Positions 1-8,620 of a stretch of 64,000 nt of DNA are shown here, one piece after another. The DNA is taken from contig CAJTWH010000005.1 of NCBI GenBank assembly GCA_910579995.1, positions 62,001 through 126,000 of the forward strand, written 5' to 3'. This DNA comes from an uncultured Muribaculaceae bacterium. GTDB taxonomy: Bacteria > Bacteroidota > Bacteroidia > Bacteroidales > Muribaculaceae. The stretch's first letter is position 1. Every line of letters begins with the position of its first letter. The position numbers were made by a program, and so were the translations under genes. The notes beneath the pieces are model-generated. The model had not been told where the DNA came from, did no database searches, and worked only from the letters and a program-made list of their open reading frames with translations.

Positions 1-480
1 CTCGCGCAGGGTGATGGTCTGGGCCTGACCCATCGACGGATCTTGACTGATGTTGCCGGGCAATAGCTCGAGAAGATCAGCGAAACTCGACGGCTGCAGG
101 TGGCTCATGGCGTCGCTGCCTATGCGGGTTGTGCTTACCGCTCCGTGCGATTCCCGTGCTGTCACTGTGAGTTCGCCGAGCATACGGCTTGCCGGATGAA
201 GCTTGATTGTCAGCGTGGTGTCGGAGCTTATTGTATAGTGCTGAGAGAAATCCTCGAAGCCAACGTAGGCAGCTTTTACAAGATATTCGCCCGGCTCTAC
301 ATTGATGTCGCATGCCCCGTCGATATCGGTAAGTACGGCTTTGTTGCCCGGGCTTAAAGCGATAGAGCAGGCTGCCAGGGACTCGCCGTCGGTATCGGTC
401 ACAAGTATATGTAACCGTGCGCTATAAGCTATAGCCCAAGCAAAGATAAATACACAGAGTAAACCGATTCGTTTTTCCAT
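1..480 (-). CDS. TonB-dependent receptor, N-terminal part (runs off the window)
   Basis: Read on the minus strand from an ATG at 480 and open to base 1, giving about 160 residues with no stop. It starts with a signal peptide (MEKRIGLLCVFIFAWAIAYS), then a carboxypeptidase-regulatory-like beta-sandwich of about 75 residues (LHILVTDTDGESL ... GEYLVKAAYVGFEDF), then the start of a TonB plug (LGELTVTARE ... FADLLELLPGNIS). This is the usual N-terminal order of outer-membrane TonB receptors in Bacteroidota. The substrate cannot be told because the barrel lies outside the window. A TAATTTTG -7 box sits 17 bases upstream and supports the start. Confidence 0.85.
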   Translation of the reverse strand, partial: MEKRIGLLCVFIFAWAIAYSARLHILVTDTDGESLAACSIALSPGNKAVLTDIDGACDINVEPGEYLVKAAYVGFEDFSQHYTISSDTTLTIKLHPASRMLGELTVTARESHGAVSTTRIGSDAMSHLQPSSFADLLELLPGNISQDPSMGQAQTITLRE

Positions 481-496
481 TGCGATAAAAATCGTG

Positions 497-504
497 CAAA
501 ATTA
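497..504 (-). promoter_or_regulatory. -7 promoter element of the TonB receptor
   Basis: TAATTTTG on the minus strand matches the Bacteroidota -7 consensus TAnnTTTG. It lies 17 bases upstream of the ATG at 480, which predicts a leader of about 10 bases. Confidence 0.5.
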
Positions 505-693
505 CCGCAATATCCAAGAAAAATCAATACTCAAATGTGAGTAATTTGAGGTTTGATTAAGAAAACTTGTAAGAAAACTTTAAATTCAAATTTTGCAAAT
601 CTGCAATTCTATTGTGTAGTGATTACCGGTAATATAATCGAACGAGCCAAGGCTGTTCAAACTTTTCCGGCTCTTTAGATTGTCTCTAAAAAG

Positions 694-1269
694 CTACAAT
701 ATCCGATACATTCGTCGTGTAAGAGAATAAAAGTCTTTATTCGTTTGGAATGAGAAACCGGCACGTTGGTAAAAAACAATAGCTCTATTGTTGTTCAATG
801 CGTCAACGGTAAGGAATTGACATCCTGCTTGTTTAAAATTAGTAAAAGTAGTTGCAACTAAATCAATAATCGCAGTACCAATTCCTTTGCTTTGATAAGA
901 GGAGATTGTACCTAAATGTCCGATATTTATTGCCGGATATGAGGTTTGTTTATTGAAGAAATCAACAACATTCTCCTCTGCTTCAAACCTTAAATCTTCG
1001 ATAAAGTCATTTTTCTCTGATTCACCCACAATCATGAGCGCATCGTTCATCAAGGTAAATACTGCAATAATATCATTTTGGTTCAAAAATGCACAATAAG
1101 CAGAAAGATAATGTCTTTGAACACATTCTTTCATCTCATATCTGAAGAAATCGTCCAATTCGATAACTCCACATGAAAACTCAGACATCTTCTCATAGTC
1201 CGAGTCATTCATTAATCTTATTTGGAAATTAATATCCGAGGATTGGGTTCTTTCCTCCACAATTTGCAA
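694..1269 (-). CDS. GNAT N-acetyltransferase, TacT/AtaT-toxin-like
   Basis: About 190 residues with a GNAT fold. The acetyl-CoA loop is visible as YQSKGIGTAIIDL near residue 125, followed by the typical C-terminal A-x-x-FYQRAGF strand-helix segment. Near residue 32 is FSCGVIELDDFF, which resembles the F-x-C-G-x-x-x-L-x-x-F-L motif of GNAT toxins that acetylate aminoacyl-tRNA. The start is uncertain: no ATG lies before residue 20 and that ATG would remove strand one, so a TTG (1269) or GTG (1260) start inside the upstream gene is likely. It overlaps the end of the small gene at 1229-1426 by about 40 bases, suggesting translational coupling. The acetyltransferase call is firm; the toxin role is inference. 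Confidence 0.8.
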   Translation of the reverse strand: MQIVEERTQSSDINFQIRLMNDSDYEKMSEFSCGVIELDDFFRYEMKECVQRHYLSAYCAFLNQNDIIAVFTLMNDALMIVGESEKNDFIEDLRFEAEENVVDFFNKQTSYPAINIGHLGTISSYQSKGIGTAIIDLVATTFTNFKQAGCQFLTVDALNNNRAIVFYQRAGFSFQTNKDFYSLTRRMYRIL

Positions 1270-1426
1270 TTATTCTTTTGGCGTTAGCTTGTGTTCGTGT
1301 TTTACGCAACTCGTTTTTACGTCGTTCATCTGCATTAAAATCCCCTCGGAGATGTTTCTCCAAGTTTTCTCGGAATCGGGCGATATCATCTCGACCCATA
1401 GGGGGATTTGGTATTGAACGTATCAT
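1229..1426 (-). CDS. Small hypothetical protein, possible partner of the GNAT protein
   Basis: 65 residues from the ATG at 1426 (an upstream GTG in frame is less likely). It begins MIRSIPNPPMGRDDIARFR and is highly charged, with a basic helical middle (DERRKNELRKTRTQANAKR). No known domain is recognised, and it does not look like the DUF1778 ribbon-helix-helix antitoxin that usually precedes GNAT toxins. Its position immediately upstream of and overlapping the GNAT gene is that of an antitoxin in a two-gene module, but function is not established. The surrounding DNA is AT-rich compared with the mltG-rodA side. Confidence 0.6.
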   Translation of the reverse strand: MIRSIPNPPMGRDDIARFRENLEKHLRGDFNADERRKNELRKTRTQANAKRIIANCGGKNPILGY

Positions 1427-1580
1427 TTTAGTATGAATTGATAAACTTGTGTGTCGCAAAAATAAAGTTAAAATTTGAATATTACAAATTTTGGGACTAA
1501 GAATCTATATGTTATTCTATTATTTAACAAATTGGCGATGATAATAGTTCTTTTCTAAGATTAAGTTCCAAGTTTGGTTT

Positions 1581-2582
1581 TCAGATTCCGCGTTCGTTGA
1601 GGGCGCGGTAGTAGAGGGCGGCGTTGAGGCGGTGGCGGTTGTAGTCGGTGGCGAAGTTGTGGTAGCCTGAGAAATCGGGCTTGGCACACATATAAAGATA
1701 ATTATGGGCCGGTGCATTGAGCACGGCGTCAATCTGGCTGCGCTCTACCATGCGGATTGGCCCGGGAGGAAGACCGCGGTGTGTGTAGGTGTTGTATGGT
1801 GAGTTTACTTTCAGATGTTCTCCGGTGACACGCCGTATAGAGAAGTCGCCAAGAGCGAATACAACAGTCGGGTCGGCCTGCAGCGGCATGTTTTTGTTGA
1901 TACGGTTAAGGTAGAGACGGGCTATTTTTCCCCACTCATCACTCTTGTTGCTCTCGCTTGCGACTATCGAGGCAAGTGTGTTTACCTCGTTTTCGCTCAG
2001 CCCCAACGCGGCAGCCTTGGCCTTGCGGTCGGCCGTCCAGAAGCGGTTGTGCTCGTCGAGCAACTTTTCAAAGAGTTTCGAAGGCGCGACGGTCCAATAA
2101 AATTCGTATGTGTCGGGCAAGAATGCAGCCGTATAATGCTCTGCAGTGAAGCCTTTCTGCGGCAATATGGTGTCGCAGGCGGCCATGAAACCGGCCGAAT
2201 CTATCTCAAGCTGCGAACTGATACGCGAGGCAAGGTCTCCGATGGTGCGGATATTGTTGAAAGTAATTCGCACGGGTGTCTGTTTTCCGTTTACGATACG
2301 GCGAGCCACGCGGACAGCCTCATCCCCATTTTTTATGAGATAAGAGCCGTGGGCAGCTTCCGGAGTGCCGTGTTGCCACTTCCACATCGAATATACTTTG
2401 CTGCCGAACGACGCTCCGAGCTGACTCGTAAGAGCTTGCTTGACATCTGCGCCGGCTTCGATATTCACACGCACATCATCGCCCGACCATCCGGCAAATA
2501 TATAAAATTTTGCCACGCAGGCCGCTGCAATTGCAATTACCGCCAAAATGGCGAGAGCTATAATGATACCTTTACGTTTCAT
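1581..2582 (-). CDS. mltG: Endolytic murein transglycosylase MltG
   Basis: 334 residues (YceG family, about 340 usual). MltG cuts nascent glycan strands at the inner membrane and sets where elongation ends. A single N-terminal membrane helix (residues 5-27) is followed by the periplasmic domain. Visible family motifs are LPDTYEFYW (155-163), the catalytic glutamate E210 in ASIVASES, LQADPTVVFALGD near 235, and NSPYNTYTHRGLPPGPI. The ATG at 2582 is chosen because it opens the membrane helix and because a well-formed promoter ends five bases upstream, excluding the longer in-frame extension. It lies just downstream of rodA on the same strand, fitting a role with the elongasome. Confidence 0.93.
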   Translation of the reverse strand: MKRKGIIIALAILAVIAIAAACVAKFYIFAGWSGDDVRVNIEAGADVKQALTSQLGASFGSKVYSMWKWQHGTPEAAHGSYLIKNGDEAVRVARRIVNGKQTPVRITFNNIRTIGDLASRISSQLEIDSAGFMAACDTILPQKGFTAEHYTAAFLPDTYEFYWTVAPSKLFEKLLDEHNRFWTADRKAKAAALGLSENEVNTLASIVASESNKSDEWGKIARLYLNRINKNMPLQADPTVVFALGDFSIRRVTGEHLKVNSPYNTYTHRGLPPGPIRMVERSQIDAVLNAPAHNYLYMCAKPDFSGYHNFATDYNRHRLNAALYYRALNERGI

Positions 2583-2587
2583 ACGCA

Positions 2588-2618
2588 CAAAGATACAAAT
2601 AAGTGTGAGCAATGCAAA
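2588..2618 (-). promoter_or_regulatory. mltG promoter (-33 TTTG and -7 TATCTTTG)
   Basis: On the minus strand TTTG (2615-2618) is followed after exactly 19 bases by TATCTTTG (2588-2595), a textbook Bacteroidota -33/-7 pair. Only five bases separate the -7 box from the mltG ATG, so the transcript would start at or next to the start codon. Confidence 0.65.
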
Positions 2619-2667
2619 ATTTATTTTGCAATTGCCCGCCAGAAGAGTCAACGAAACGGATTACACT

Positions 2668-4137
2668 CTAATACGCAAGGTAATTTTTGCGCGAGGCGTC
2701 GATCTTAAGCAAAATGAAGAGCAATATCGTAAAGCCCCAAAGCGACGAACCTCCATAGCTGAAGAATGGCAACGGTATGCCGATGACAGGACACAACCCT
2801 ATCACCATGCCGATATTAATGCAGAAGTGGAAGATGAAATATGAGGCTACGCAATAGGCGTAGACGCGGCCGAAAATAGTCGGCTGCCGCTCTCCGATTG
2901 CAAGCACGCGCAAGATAAGCCCCAAGAAAAGCAGGGTGACTATCATTGTGCCTACAAAGCCTTCTTCCTCGCCGATGGTGCAGAATATGAAGTCGGTGTG
3001 CTGCTCGGGCACATATTTAAGCTTTGTCTGGGTGCCGTTGAGGAAACCTTTGCCGAAGAAACCACCCGAGCCGATGGCAATCTTCGATTGATTCACATTG
3101 TAGCCTGCCGCACGGAGGTCTTCAACTATGCCGAGCGCAACCTGAATACGGAGTTTCTGGTGAGGCTGCAGATGATCGAAGGCTGCTCCGACAGAGAATA
3201 GAAACGCAACCGCTGCTATGCCCGTCGCTACTGTGGCGTATAGCTTCGGCCTCCGCAGATTGATGGCTTCAAAAACTATATATACACACGCTATACCGAT
3301 AGCCGAGATATTTACAATAAGCCCGGGCACCTCAATGCCGCACAGACTTACTATATATTCTATCAGCCCCACTCCGGCAAACCATATCAACAGGTTACGG
3401 CCAACCTCGAAGCGGCGGGAGTAGACTACCGTCATGCCTACCATCACTACCATGATAAGAATCATGACGTAGAATTGGCCGGCAGGCATACCCAAAATCA
3501 TCGTCTCTGTGAATTTAATACCTACTACGAACACTACCACGGCGAGCACGGCCGCAAAAAGCACCAAGCCACTCATGCCCTCGCGGTAGAGCACAAAGAA
3601 GAGTGCCATGAAGGTGAGCGCCGAGCCGGTCTCATTCTGGAGCAGAATAAGCACTACGGGCACTATGATGATGGTGATGGCCTTGAGGTAGTTTGTCCAC
3701 GAGGCGTTGAGGTTGAAATGGTAGCCGCTGAACAGCTTTGCCATGGCCAATGCCGTGGCGAATTTGGCAAACTCTGCCGGCTGCAGGCTCATACCCCCGA
3801 ATTTTATCCATGAATATGAGCCTTTGGTGTCTTCGGCCAAAAATGGAGTTATAGCCAAGAGCACCATCAAACCTATGTAGATAGGATAAGAGTATGTCTC
3901 ATACATGCGCGCGTCGATGAGCAAAATCACAAGGCCAAGAACGAGTGAAAGCCCGATCCAACGGAGCTGCTTGCCCGAAAACTCGGTGTCGGCAAACATC
4001 GAGGCATTGTCGAAATTATAGCATGCCGCATAGATACTCACCATGCCGGCGAATACCATTATCAGGTATATGAAGACTGTAGGCCAATCGAGATGGCGGA
4101 ATGTCGACGAGGGGTCATTTCTTCTTGGGAGCGGCAT
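2668..4137 (-). CDS. rodA: Rod shape-determining protein RodA (SEDS glycosyltransferase)
   Basis: 489 residues, polytopic. SEDS-family proteins polymerise peptidoglycan glycan strands; RodA works with PBP2 in the elongasome. The signatures seen are the N-terminal GMVSIYAACYNF segment, SLQPAEFAKFATALAMAK (lipid II-binding region), the extracellular QSKIAIGSGGFFGKGF loop, EQHTDFIFCTIGEEEGF and the C-terminal GIPLPFFSYGGSS. It is longer than the roughly 370 residues of E. coli RodA, owing to an extra hydrophobic stretch in the middle, as is common in this phylum. The first 23 bases overlap the end of mrdA, so the two are probably translated together. Confidence 0.95.
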   Translation of the reverse strand: MPLPRRNDPSSTFRHLDWPTVFIYLIMVFAGMVSIYAACYNFDNASMFADTEFSGKQLRWIGLSLVLGLVILLIDARMYETYSYPIYIGLMVLLAITPFLAEDTKGSYSWIKFGGMSLQPAEFAKFATALAMAKLFSGYHFNLNASWTNYLKAITIIIVPVVLILLQNETGSALTFMALFFVLYREGMSGLVLFAAVLAVVVFVVGIKFTETMILGMPAGQFYVMILIMVVMVGMTVVYSRRFEVGRNLLIWFAGVGLIEYIVSLCGIEVPGLIVNISAIGIACVYIVFEAINLRRPKLYATVATGIAAVAFLFSVGAAFDHLQPHQKLRIQVALGIVEDLRAAGYNVNQSKIAIGSGGFFGKGFLNGTQTKLKYVPEQHTDFIFCTIGEEEGFVGTMIVTLLFLGLILRVLAIGERQPTIFGRVYAYCVASYFIFHFCINIGMVIGLCPVIGIPLPFFSYGGSSLWGFTILLFILLKIDASRKNYLAY

Positions 4138-5974
4138 AATAAATAGAGGTGTTTAGCATTTGGTCTTCCATATATTTACGCTCGGGCGAAATCTTTCCGG
4201 TGAGATATTTCTCCATCACAAGGCTACCGATGGGCACACCGAAAGTCGCGCCCCAGCCGCCGCCTTCCACATATACGGCCACGGCGATCTTCGGCTCATG
4301 GTATGGCGCGAAGCCCATGAAAGCCGAGTGGTCTTTGCCATGGGGGTTTTGGGCTGTGCCGGTCTTGCCGCAGACCTCGATACCGGGTATGGCGGCGCGG
4401 CGGCATGTGCCCCCGGTTACAGCCGTACGCATACCTTCTGCCACTGAATTATAATATTGGGCTTCTACTGTCGGGTAGCGTTTTTCGAGCAATTTGGGGT
4501 CGATCACCGTGTCTTGGATTTCTTTCACCACATGAGGGGTTATGAAATGTCCGCGGTTGGCGATGGTGGCGCCGAGATTGGCAATCTGAAGCGGAGTGGC
4601 GAGAATCTCGCCCTGACCGATAGCCACCGATATGATGGTGTTGGCGCTCCAGTGTCCCTCGCTGTAGAATTTGTCGTAGAACTTGGCGTTGGGTATGAAG
4701 CCACGGCTCTCGCCCGGCAGGTCTACGCCCAGTTTATAGCCATATCCCATCGATACAAGGTGGTTTTTCCATATCTCGAAAGCCTTGGCAGATGTGCCGT
4801 ATTTGCTGCGCTTGTCGATCATATACTTGAAGCCCCAGCAGAAGAATGCGTTGCACGATGTCCCCAAGGCCGGTATGAGCGGCAACGGAGAGGGATGTGA
4901 GTGACAGCCTACACGCAGGCCGCCATTGATATAGCCGCCATGGCAAGGATAGGTGGTGTGGAGGTCGATTATTCCTTCCTGCAGGAAGATAAGGCCCTGT
5001 GTGGGCTTGAAGGTCGATCCGGGAGGATATGCGCCCATAAGTGCGCGGTCGAAGAGCGGCCACGACTGATCCTGAACAAGTTTCTTATAGTTCTCGCCTC
5101 GCTGACGGCCCACAAGCAGCGTGGGGTCGTAGTTTGGCATAGACACCATACACAATATCTCACCCGTCTCCGGCTCGATGGCTACCACAGCACCGCGCTT
5201 GCCTACCATCAGCGACTCGGCATATTGCTGCAGCTTGATGTCGAGGCTCAGACGCAGGTCGCGGCCCGATATCGGCTCGATGTCGTTGGCACCGTCTTCG
5301 TAGCGACCTTGTATTCGGCCTCGGGCGTCGCGCATAAGTATCTCCACGCCCTTGACCCCGCGCAGATGTTGCTCATAGCTTTTCTCTATGCCGAGGTCAC
5401 CGGTATAGTCGCCGGGCGAGTAATAGGGGTCGCGGTCTATATCGTCGCGGTTCACCTCGCGTATATTGCCGAGCACATTGGCGGCTGTCGGTGTCTTGTA
5501 TTGACGCAGGATACGCTTCTGGATGAAGAAACCCGGAAAGCGGTAGAGCTTCTCCTGCAGGCGTCCGTAGTCTTCCACTGAGAGTTGCGATATCAGACGC
5601 TGCGGAGTATATGATGAATAGCCGGGGTTTAACCTCTTGTCTTTCATATCGGAAAGACGTTTGAGGAATTGCTCCGGGGTGATGTTGATGGTGCGGCAGA
5701 AATCCAACGTGTCGAATGGCTGCACGTCGCGGGGAATGAGCATTACGTCGTAGGCCGGTTGGTTGAATACCACCAGCTCGCCATTGCGGTCATAGATAAG
5801 GCCGCGCGACGGATATACGGTCTTTTTGAGAAAAGCGTTCGAGTCGGCCGACTGCTTATATTGCTCGTCGTTGATCTGCAGGTCAAAGAGCCTTATAAGG
5901 TATATGAGACCTATCAGCAGCACGAAACCGCCGATAATGTATTTGCGTTTTTCTAAATTGTAGTTTTTTCTCAC
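4115..5974 (-). CDS. mrdA: Penicillin-binding protein 2 (elongasome transpeptidase)
   Basis: 619 residues. One N-terminal membrane helix (12-30), a dimerisation/pedestal domain (about 45-240) and a transpeptidase domain. All three active-site motifs are present: S320-T-F-K323, S373-C-N375 and K537-T-G539. It cross-links peptidoglycan in the periplasm together with RodA, whose gene overlaps its 3' end by 23 bases. The order mreB-mreC-mreD-mrdA-rodA on one strand is the conserved elongasome cluster. Confidence 0.96.
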   Translation of the reverse strand: MRKNYNLEKRKYIIGGFVLLIGLIYLIRLFDLQINDEQYKQSADSNAFLKKTVYPSRGLIYDRNGELVVFNQPAYDVMLIPRDVQPFDTLDFCRTINITPEQFLKRLSDMKDKRLNPGYSSYTPQRLISQLSVEDYGRLQEKLYRFPGFFIQKRILRQYKTPTAANVLGNIREVNRDDIDRDPYYSPGDYTGDLGIEKSYEQHLRGVKGVEILMRDARGRIQGRYEDGANDIEPISGRDLRLSLDIKLQQYAESLMVGKRGAVVAIEPETGEILCMVSMPNYDPTLLVGRQRGENYKKLVQDQSWPLFDRALMGAYPPGSTFKPTQGLIFLQEGIIDLHTTYPCHGGYINGGLRVGCHSHPSPLPLIPALGTSCNAFFCWGFKYMIDKRSKYGTSAKAFEIWKNHLVSMGYGYKLGVDLPGESRGFIPNAKFYDKFYSEGHWSANTIISVAIGQGEILATPLQIANLGATIANRGHFITPHVVKEIQDTVIDPKLLEKRYPTVEAQYYNSVAEGMRTAVTGGTCRRAAIPGIEVCGKTGTAQNPHGKDHSAFMGFAPYHEPKIAVAVYVEGGGWGATFGVPIGSLVMEKYLTGKISPERKYMEDQMLNTSIYYAAPKKK

Positions 5975-6006
5975 TTGGAGCTTCTGTTTGCACGCCTGTC
6001 GCCTGC

Positions 6007-6522
6007 CTATGCTTCGCGTGACCGAAGTCCGAGGCAGTCAATGGCGTAGAGGAGGATAAAAGTATAAATTGTAGAAGCGATGATACGGATTATCAGAAGC
6101 TTGAAATTGAAAAATTGGAAAGCCTCTACCGTAAATACCATGGCGCAATAAATGGCGGTCATGGTGATGAGATACTTCATGAAGGAAGCATGCCCCATCG
6201 TGCGCGATGAAGGGGAGCGCCCGGCAAGGTCGTCGTCCATCGACACATAAAGGTGAAACACGGGTTTACGGCCAAAGGACAGGACTGTCGCGCACAAGGC
6301 GTTGACTCCCGGTGTGTCGCAGAACATGTCTACCGCAAGGCCGGCGAGGAAGCCAAGGAAAGTCGACAGATTGGTGCCCAATGTCACCGGCAACATTACG
6401 ATGAGGTAGATAAACACCACAGGTACAGCCACATCAAACAATATGAGGTGGTTGAATATTATTGCCTGCGCCGGTACCAAGAGCAGGAATAACAATGCGT
6501 ATTTTATGGCGAATTTACTCAA
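6007..6522 (-). CDS. mreD: Rod shape-determining protein MreD
   Basis: 171 residues with about five membrane helices. MreD is the small inner-membrane component linking MreC to the MreB elongasome. Sequence conservation in the family is low; the call rests on length, topology, the GLAVDMFCDTPGVNALCATVL segment (here at about residues 62-82) and the position directly between mreC (12 bases upstream) and mrdA (32 bases downstream). Confidence 0.88.
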   Translation of the reverse strand: MSKFAIKYALLFLLLVPAQAIIFNHLILFDVAVPVVFIYLIVMLPVTLGTNLSTFLGFLAGLAVDMFCDTPGVNALCATVLSFGRKPVFHLYVSMDDDLAGRSPSSRTMGHASFMKYLITMTAIYCAMVFTVEAFQFFNFKLLIIRIIASTIYTFILLYAIDCLGLRSREA

Positions 6523-6534
6523 TGTCGTAATGTA

Positions 6535-7404
6535 TTAATTCCCGAACGGGTTCTTTTTGGAATCGTTTTCTTCTCCGGCTGTGAGAGCTTTGAGTTCCTC
6601 GGCGTGATTGTTGACCACTACCTGCACGTTGCTCAAGGTAGTGAAATCGGTGAGTAACTTTACCCTCAGGGTAAAGAAGTTCTGGTTGCGGTCGGTGTAG
6701 TCATCTACAACCACACCTACGGGCAGGCCGGCCGGGAATACAGCCGAATATCCGCTGGTGACGATAGTGTCGCCGGGCTGGAATATTGTATGGCGGGGCA
6801 GCTCTTCAAGCAGCGCCTCGTCTGAGGCTTCTCCATCCCACACGAGCGAGCCGAAATAATCGGTGCGCTTAAGTTTGCACGAAAGGCGGAAGTGGGGATT
6901 GAGCAGCGAGATTACCCTCGCGCTCGACGGGCCGACGTTGCTGATGATTCCGACCACACCATTGCGGTCAACGACGCCGAGCTCGGGCCTGATACCGTCG
7001 TTGCTGCCCTTGTTGATGGTAATGTAGTTGTAGGGGTGGGCTACACTGTTGTTGATCACATGGGCAACGATAAATTCGAAATAGGGCACTCCGCTGTCGA
7101 CCACCAATGTATCCTTGTATCCCTGCTCTGTCATCAGGTCGATACGTTGCTGCAATCTCACGATTTCGGCCTGCAGGTCGGCGTTGCGCCGGTTGAGGTC
7201 GTCGTTGATGTCGTGGAGATTGAAATACGAGGTTACATTGTTGGCGCTTTTATAAGCTGTGGAGGCGAGGCGGCCGGCCGAGGTCAGGTAGAGGTGCTGC
7301 CGGTAGGGGTCGTCATGCACCAGCAGCATGCAGCTTATCACCACCAGAAAGGTGAAGACAAACCACTTGCTGTGACGTATGAGAAAGGAAATCAGCTCGT
7401 TCAC
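6535..7404 (-). CDS. mreC: Rod shape-determining protein MreC
   Basis: 289 residues. N-terminal membrane helix (13-29), a coiled coil (about 60-95, LNRRNADLQAEIVRLQQRI) and the double beta-barrel periplasmic domain (INKGSNDGIRPELGVV, GVVGIISNVG, FQPGDTIVTSGYSAVFPAGL). MreC organises PBP2/RodA in the periplasm. It lies 18 bases downstream of mreB and 12 upstream of mreD, in operon order. Confidence 0.94.
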   Translation of the reverse strand: MNELISFLIRHSKWFVFTFLVVISCMLLVHDDPYRQHLYLTSAGRLASTAYKSANNVTSYFNLHDINDDLNRRNADLQAEIVRLQQRIDLMTEQGYKDTLVVDSGVPYFEFIVAHVINNSVAHPYNYITINKGSNDGIRPELGVVDRNGVVGIISNVGPSSARVISLLNPHFRLSCKLKRTDYFGSLVWDGEASDEALLEELPRHTIFQPGDTIVTSGYSAVFPAGLPVGVVVDDYTDRNQNFFTLRVKLLTDFTTLSNVQVVVNNHAEELKALTAGEENDSKKNPFGN

Positions 7405-7422
7405 CTGCCAGCCTCCTTCTTG

Positions 7423-8442
7423 TTATCGGATCAGGAATGAGAAATTCTGATAGTTCTTCAATGCCACACCTGTACCCTTGGCCACGCACAGCAGCGGGTC
7501 TTCGGCTATGTGGAACTGGATACCGATCTTGTCGATAAGGCGCTTGTCGAGGCCGCGCAGCAACGCGCCACCACCGGCAAGGTAGATACCGTTGCGCACG
7601 ATGTCGGCGTAGAGCTCCGGGGGAGTCTGCTCAAGGGCACTCAATACGGCCGCCTCGATCTTCGAGATTGTTTTCTCAATGCAATGGCAGATTTCCTGAT
7701 AGCTTACAGGCACTTCGAGAGGCAGGGCGGTCATCAGGTTGGGGCCATGCACAACGTAGTCTTCGGGCGGGTTTTCGAGCTCGGTGAGCGCCGAGCCTAC
7801 GTGCATTTTAATCTGTTCGGCAGTGCGCACGCCGACTTTGATGTTGTGGGCGCGGCGCATGTGGTTGAGGATATCGTCGGTGAGGTCATCGCCGGCAACC
7901 TGAATACTCTTGTTGCTCACGATACCGCCGAGCGAGATCACGGCGATTTCTGTTGTACCGCCGCCTATATCTACAATCATGTTGCCTTCCGGAGCCTCAA
8001 CGTCGAGGCCGATACCGAGGGCTGCCGCCATGGGCTCGTGAATCATGTATACGTCGCGGCCGTCGGCGTGCTCCGAAGAGTCGCGTACGGCGCGCACCTC
8101 AACTTCTGAAGAGCCTGAAGGTATGCCCACAACCATGCGTAGCGAGGGCGAGAACCAATTGTTTTTGGTGCTTGCCTTCTTGATGAGTCCGCGGATCATG
8201 AGCTCGGCTGCGTTGAAGTCGGCGATTACACCTTTGCGCAGGGGGCGCACGGTGCGGATACCCGGATGGCCTTTACCTTCCATCAGGTGCGCTTCCTTAC
8301 CTACGGCGATGAGCTTGTCGGTGCGGTTGTCGAGTGCCACAATCGACGGCTCGTTGATTACGATCTTGTCGTTGTGGATGATAATCGTATTGGCTGTGCC
8401 AAGGTCGATTGCTATTTCTTTTGTCAGTGAGAACAGTCTCAT
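7423..8442 (-). CDS. mreB: Rod shape-determining protein MreB (bacterial actin)
   Basis: 339 residues, the usual MreB length. Actin-fold ATPase motifs are visible: IDLGTANTIIIHNDKIVINEPS at the N-terminus, VVGIPSGSSEVE, the MIHEPMAAALGIGL connector, VDIGGGTTEIAVISLGG and IYLAGGGALLRGLDK. It polymerises along the inner membrane and directs lateral wall synthesis by the downstream mreCD-mrdA-rodA products. It is the first gene of the cluster, separated from purH by a strong terminator. I see no TAnnTTTG box in its 130-base upstream region. Confidence 0.97.
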   Translation of the reverse strand: MRLFSLTKEIAIDLGTANTIIIHNDKIVINEPSIVALDNRTDKLIAVGKEAHLMEGKGHPGIRTVRPLRKGVIADFNAAELMIRGLIKKASTKNNWFSPSLRMVVGIPSGSSEVEVRAVRDSSEHADGRDVYMIHEPMAAALGIGLDVEAPEGNMIVDIGGGTTEIAVISLGGIVSNKSIQVAGDDLTDDILNHMRRAHNIKVGVRTAEQIKMHVGSALTELENPPEDYVVHGPNLMTALPLEVPVSYQEICHCIEKTISKIEAAVLSALEQTPPELYADIVRNGIYLAGGGALLRGLDKRLIDKIGIQFHIAEDPLLCVAKGTGVALKNYQNFSFLIR

Positions 8443-8570
8443 TTTTATTTATTCTTGTGAGGGAGAGTGCCGAAGGTTTAGTAACGGCACCGTAAAACTC
8501 TAAATGCCTCAGTCGGCTTAAAGTTTATTTGCCAATATGTTTTTAAAGTTTCTTAACGCTTGGGGCGCAG

Positions 8571-8613
8571 AAAAAAGTATATAGAGGGCGCCGGTTGTTG
8601 TTGCGGCGCCCTC
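8571..8613 (-). terminator. Intrinsic terminator after purH
   Basis: A perfect 10-bp stem (GAGGGCGCCG at 8584-8593 with CGGCGCCCTC at 8604-8613) around a GTTGTTGTTG loop. On the minus strand it is followed by a T6 run (8571-8576), eight bases downstream of the purH stop, and separates purH from mreB. Confidence 0.85.
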
Positions 8614-8620
8614 TTGTTTT

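Noticed and set aside
1520..1732. Threonine/proline-rich small ORF opposite to or overlapping the mltG 3' end
   Set aside because: It is an alternative frame of mltG with repeat-like composition and no promoter.
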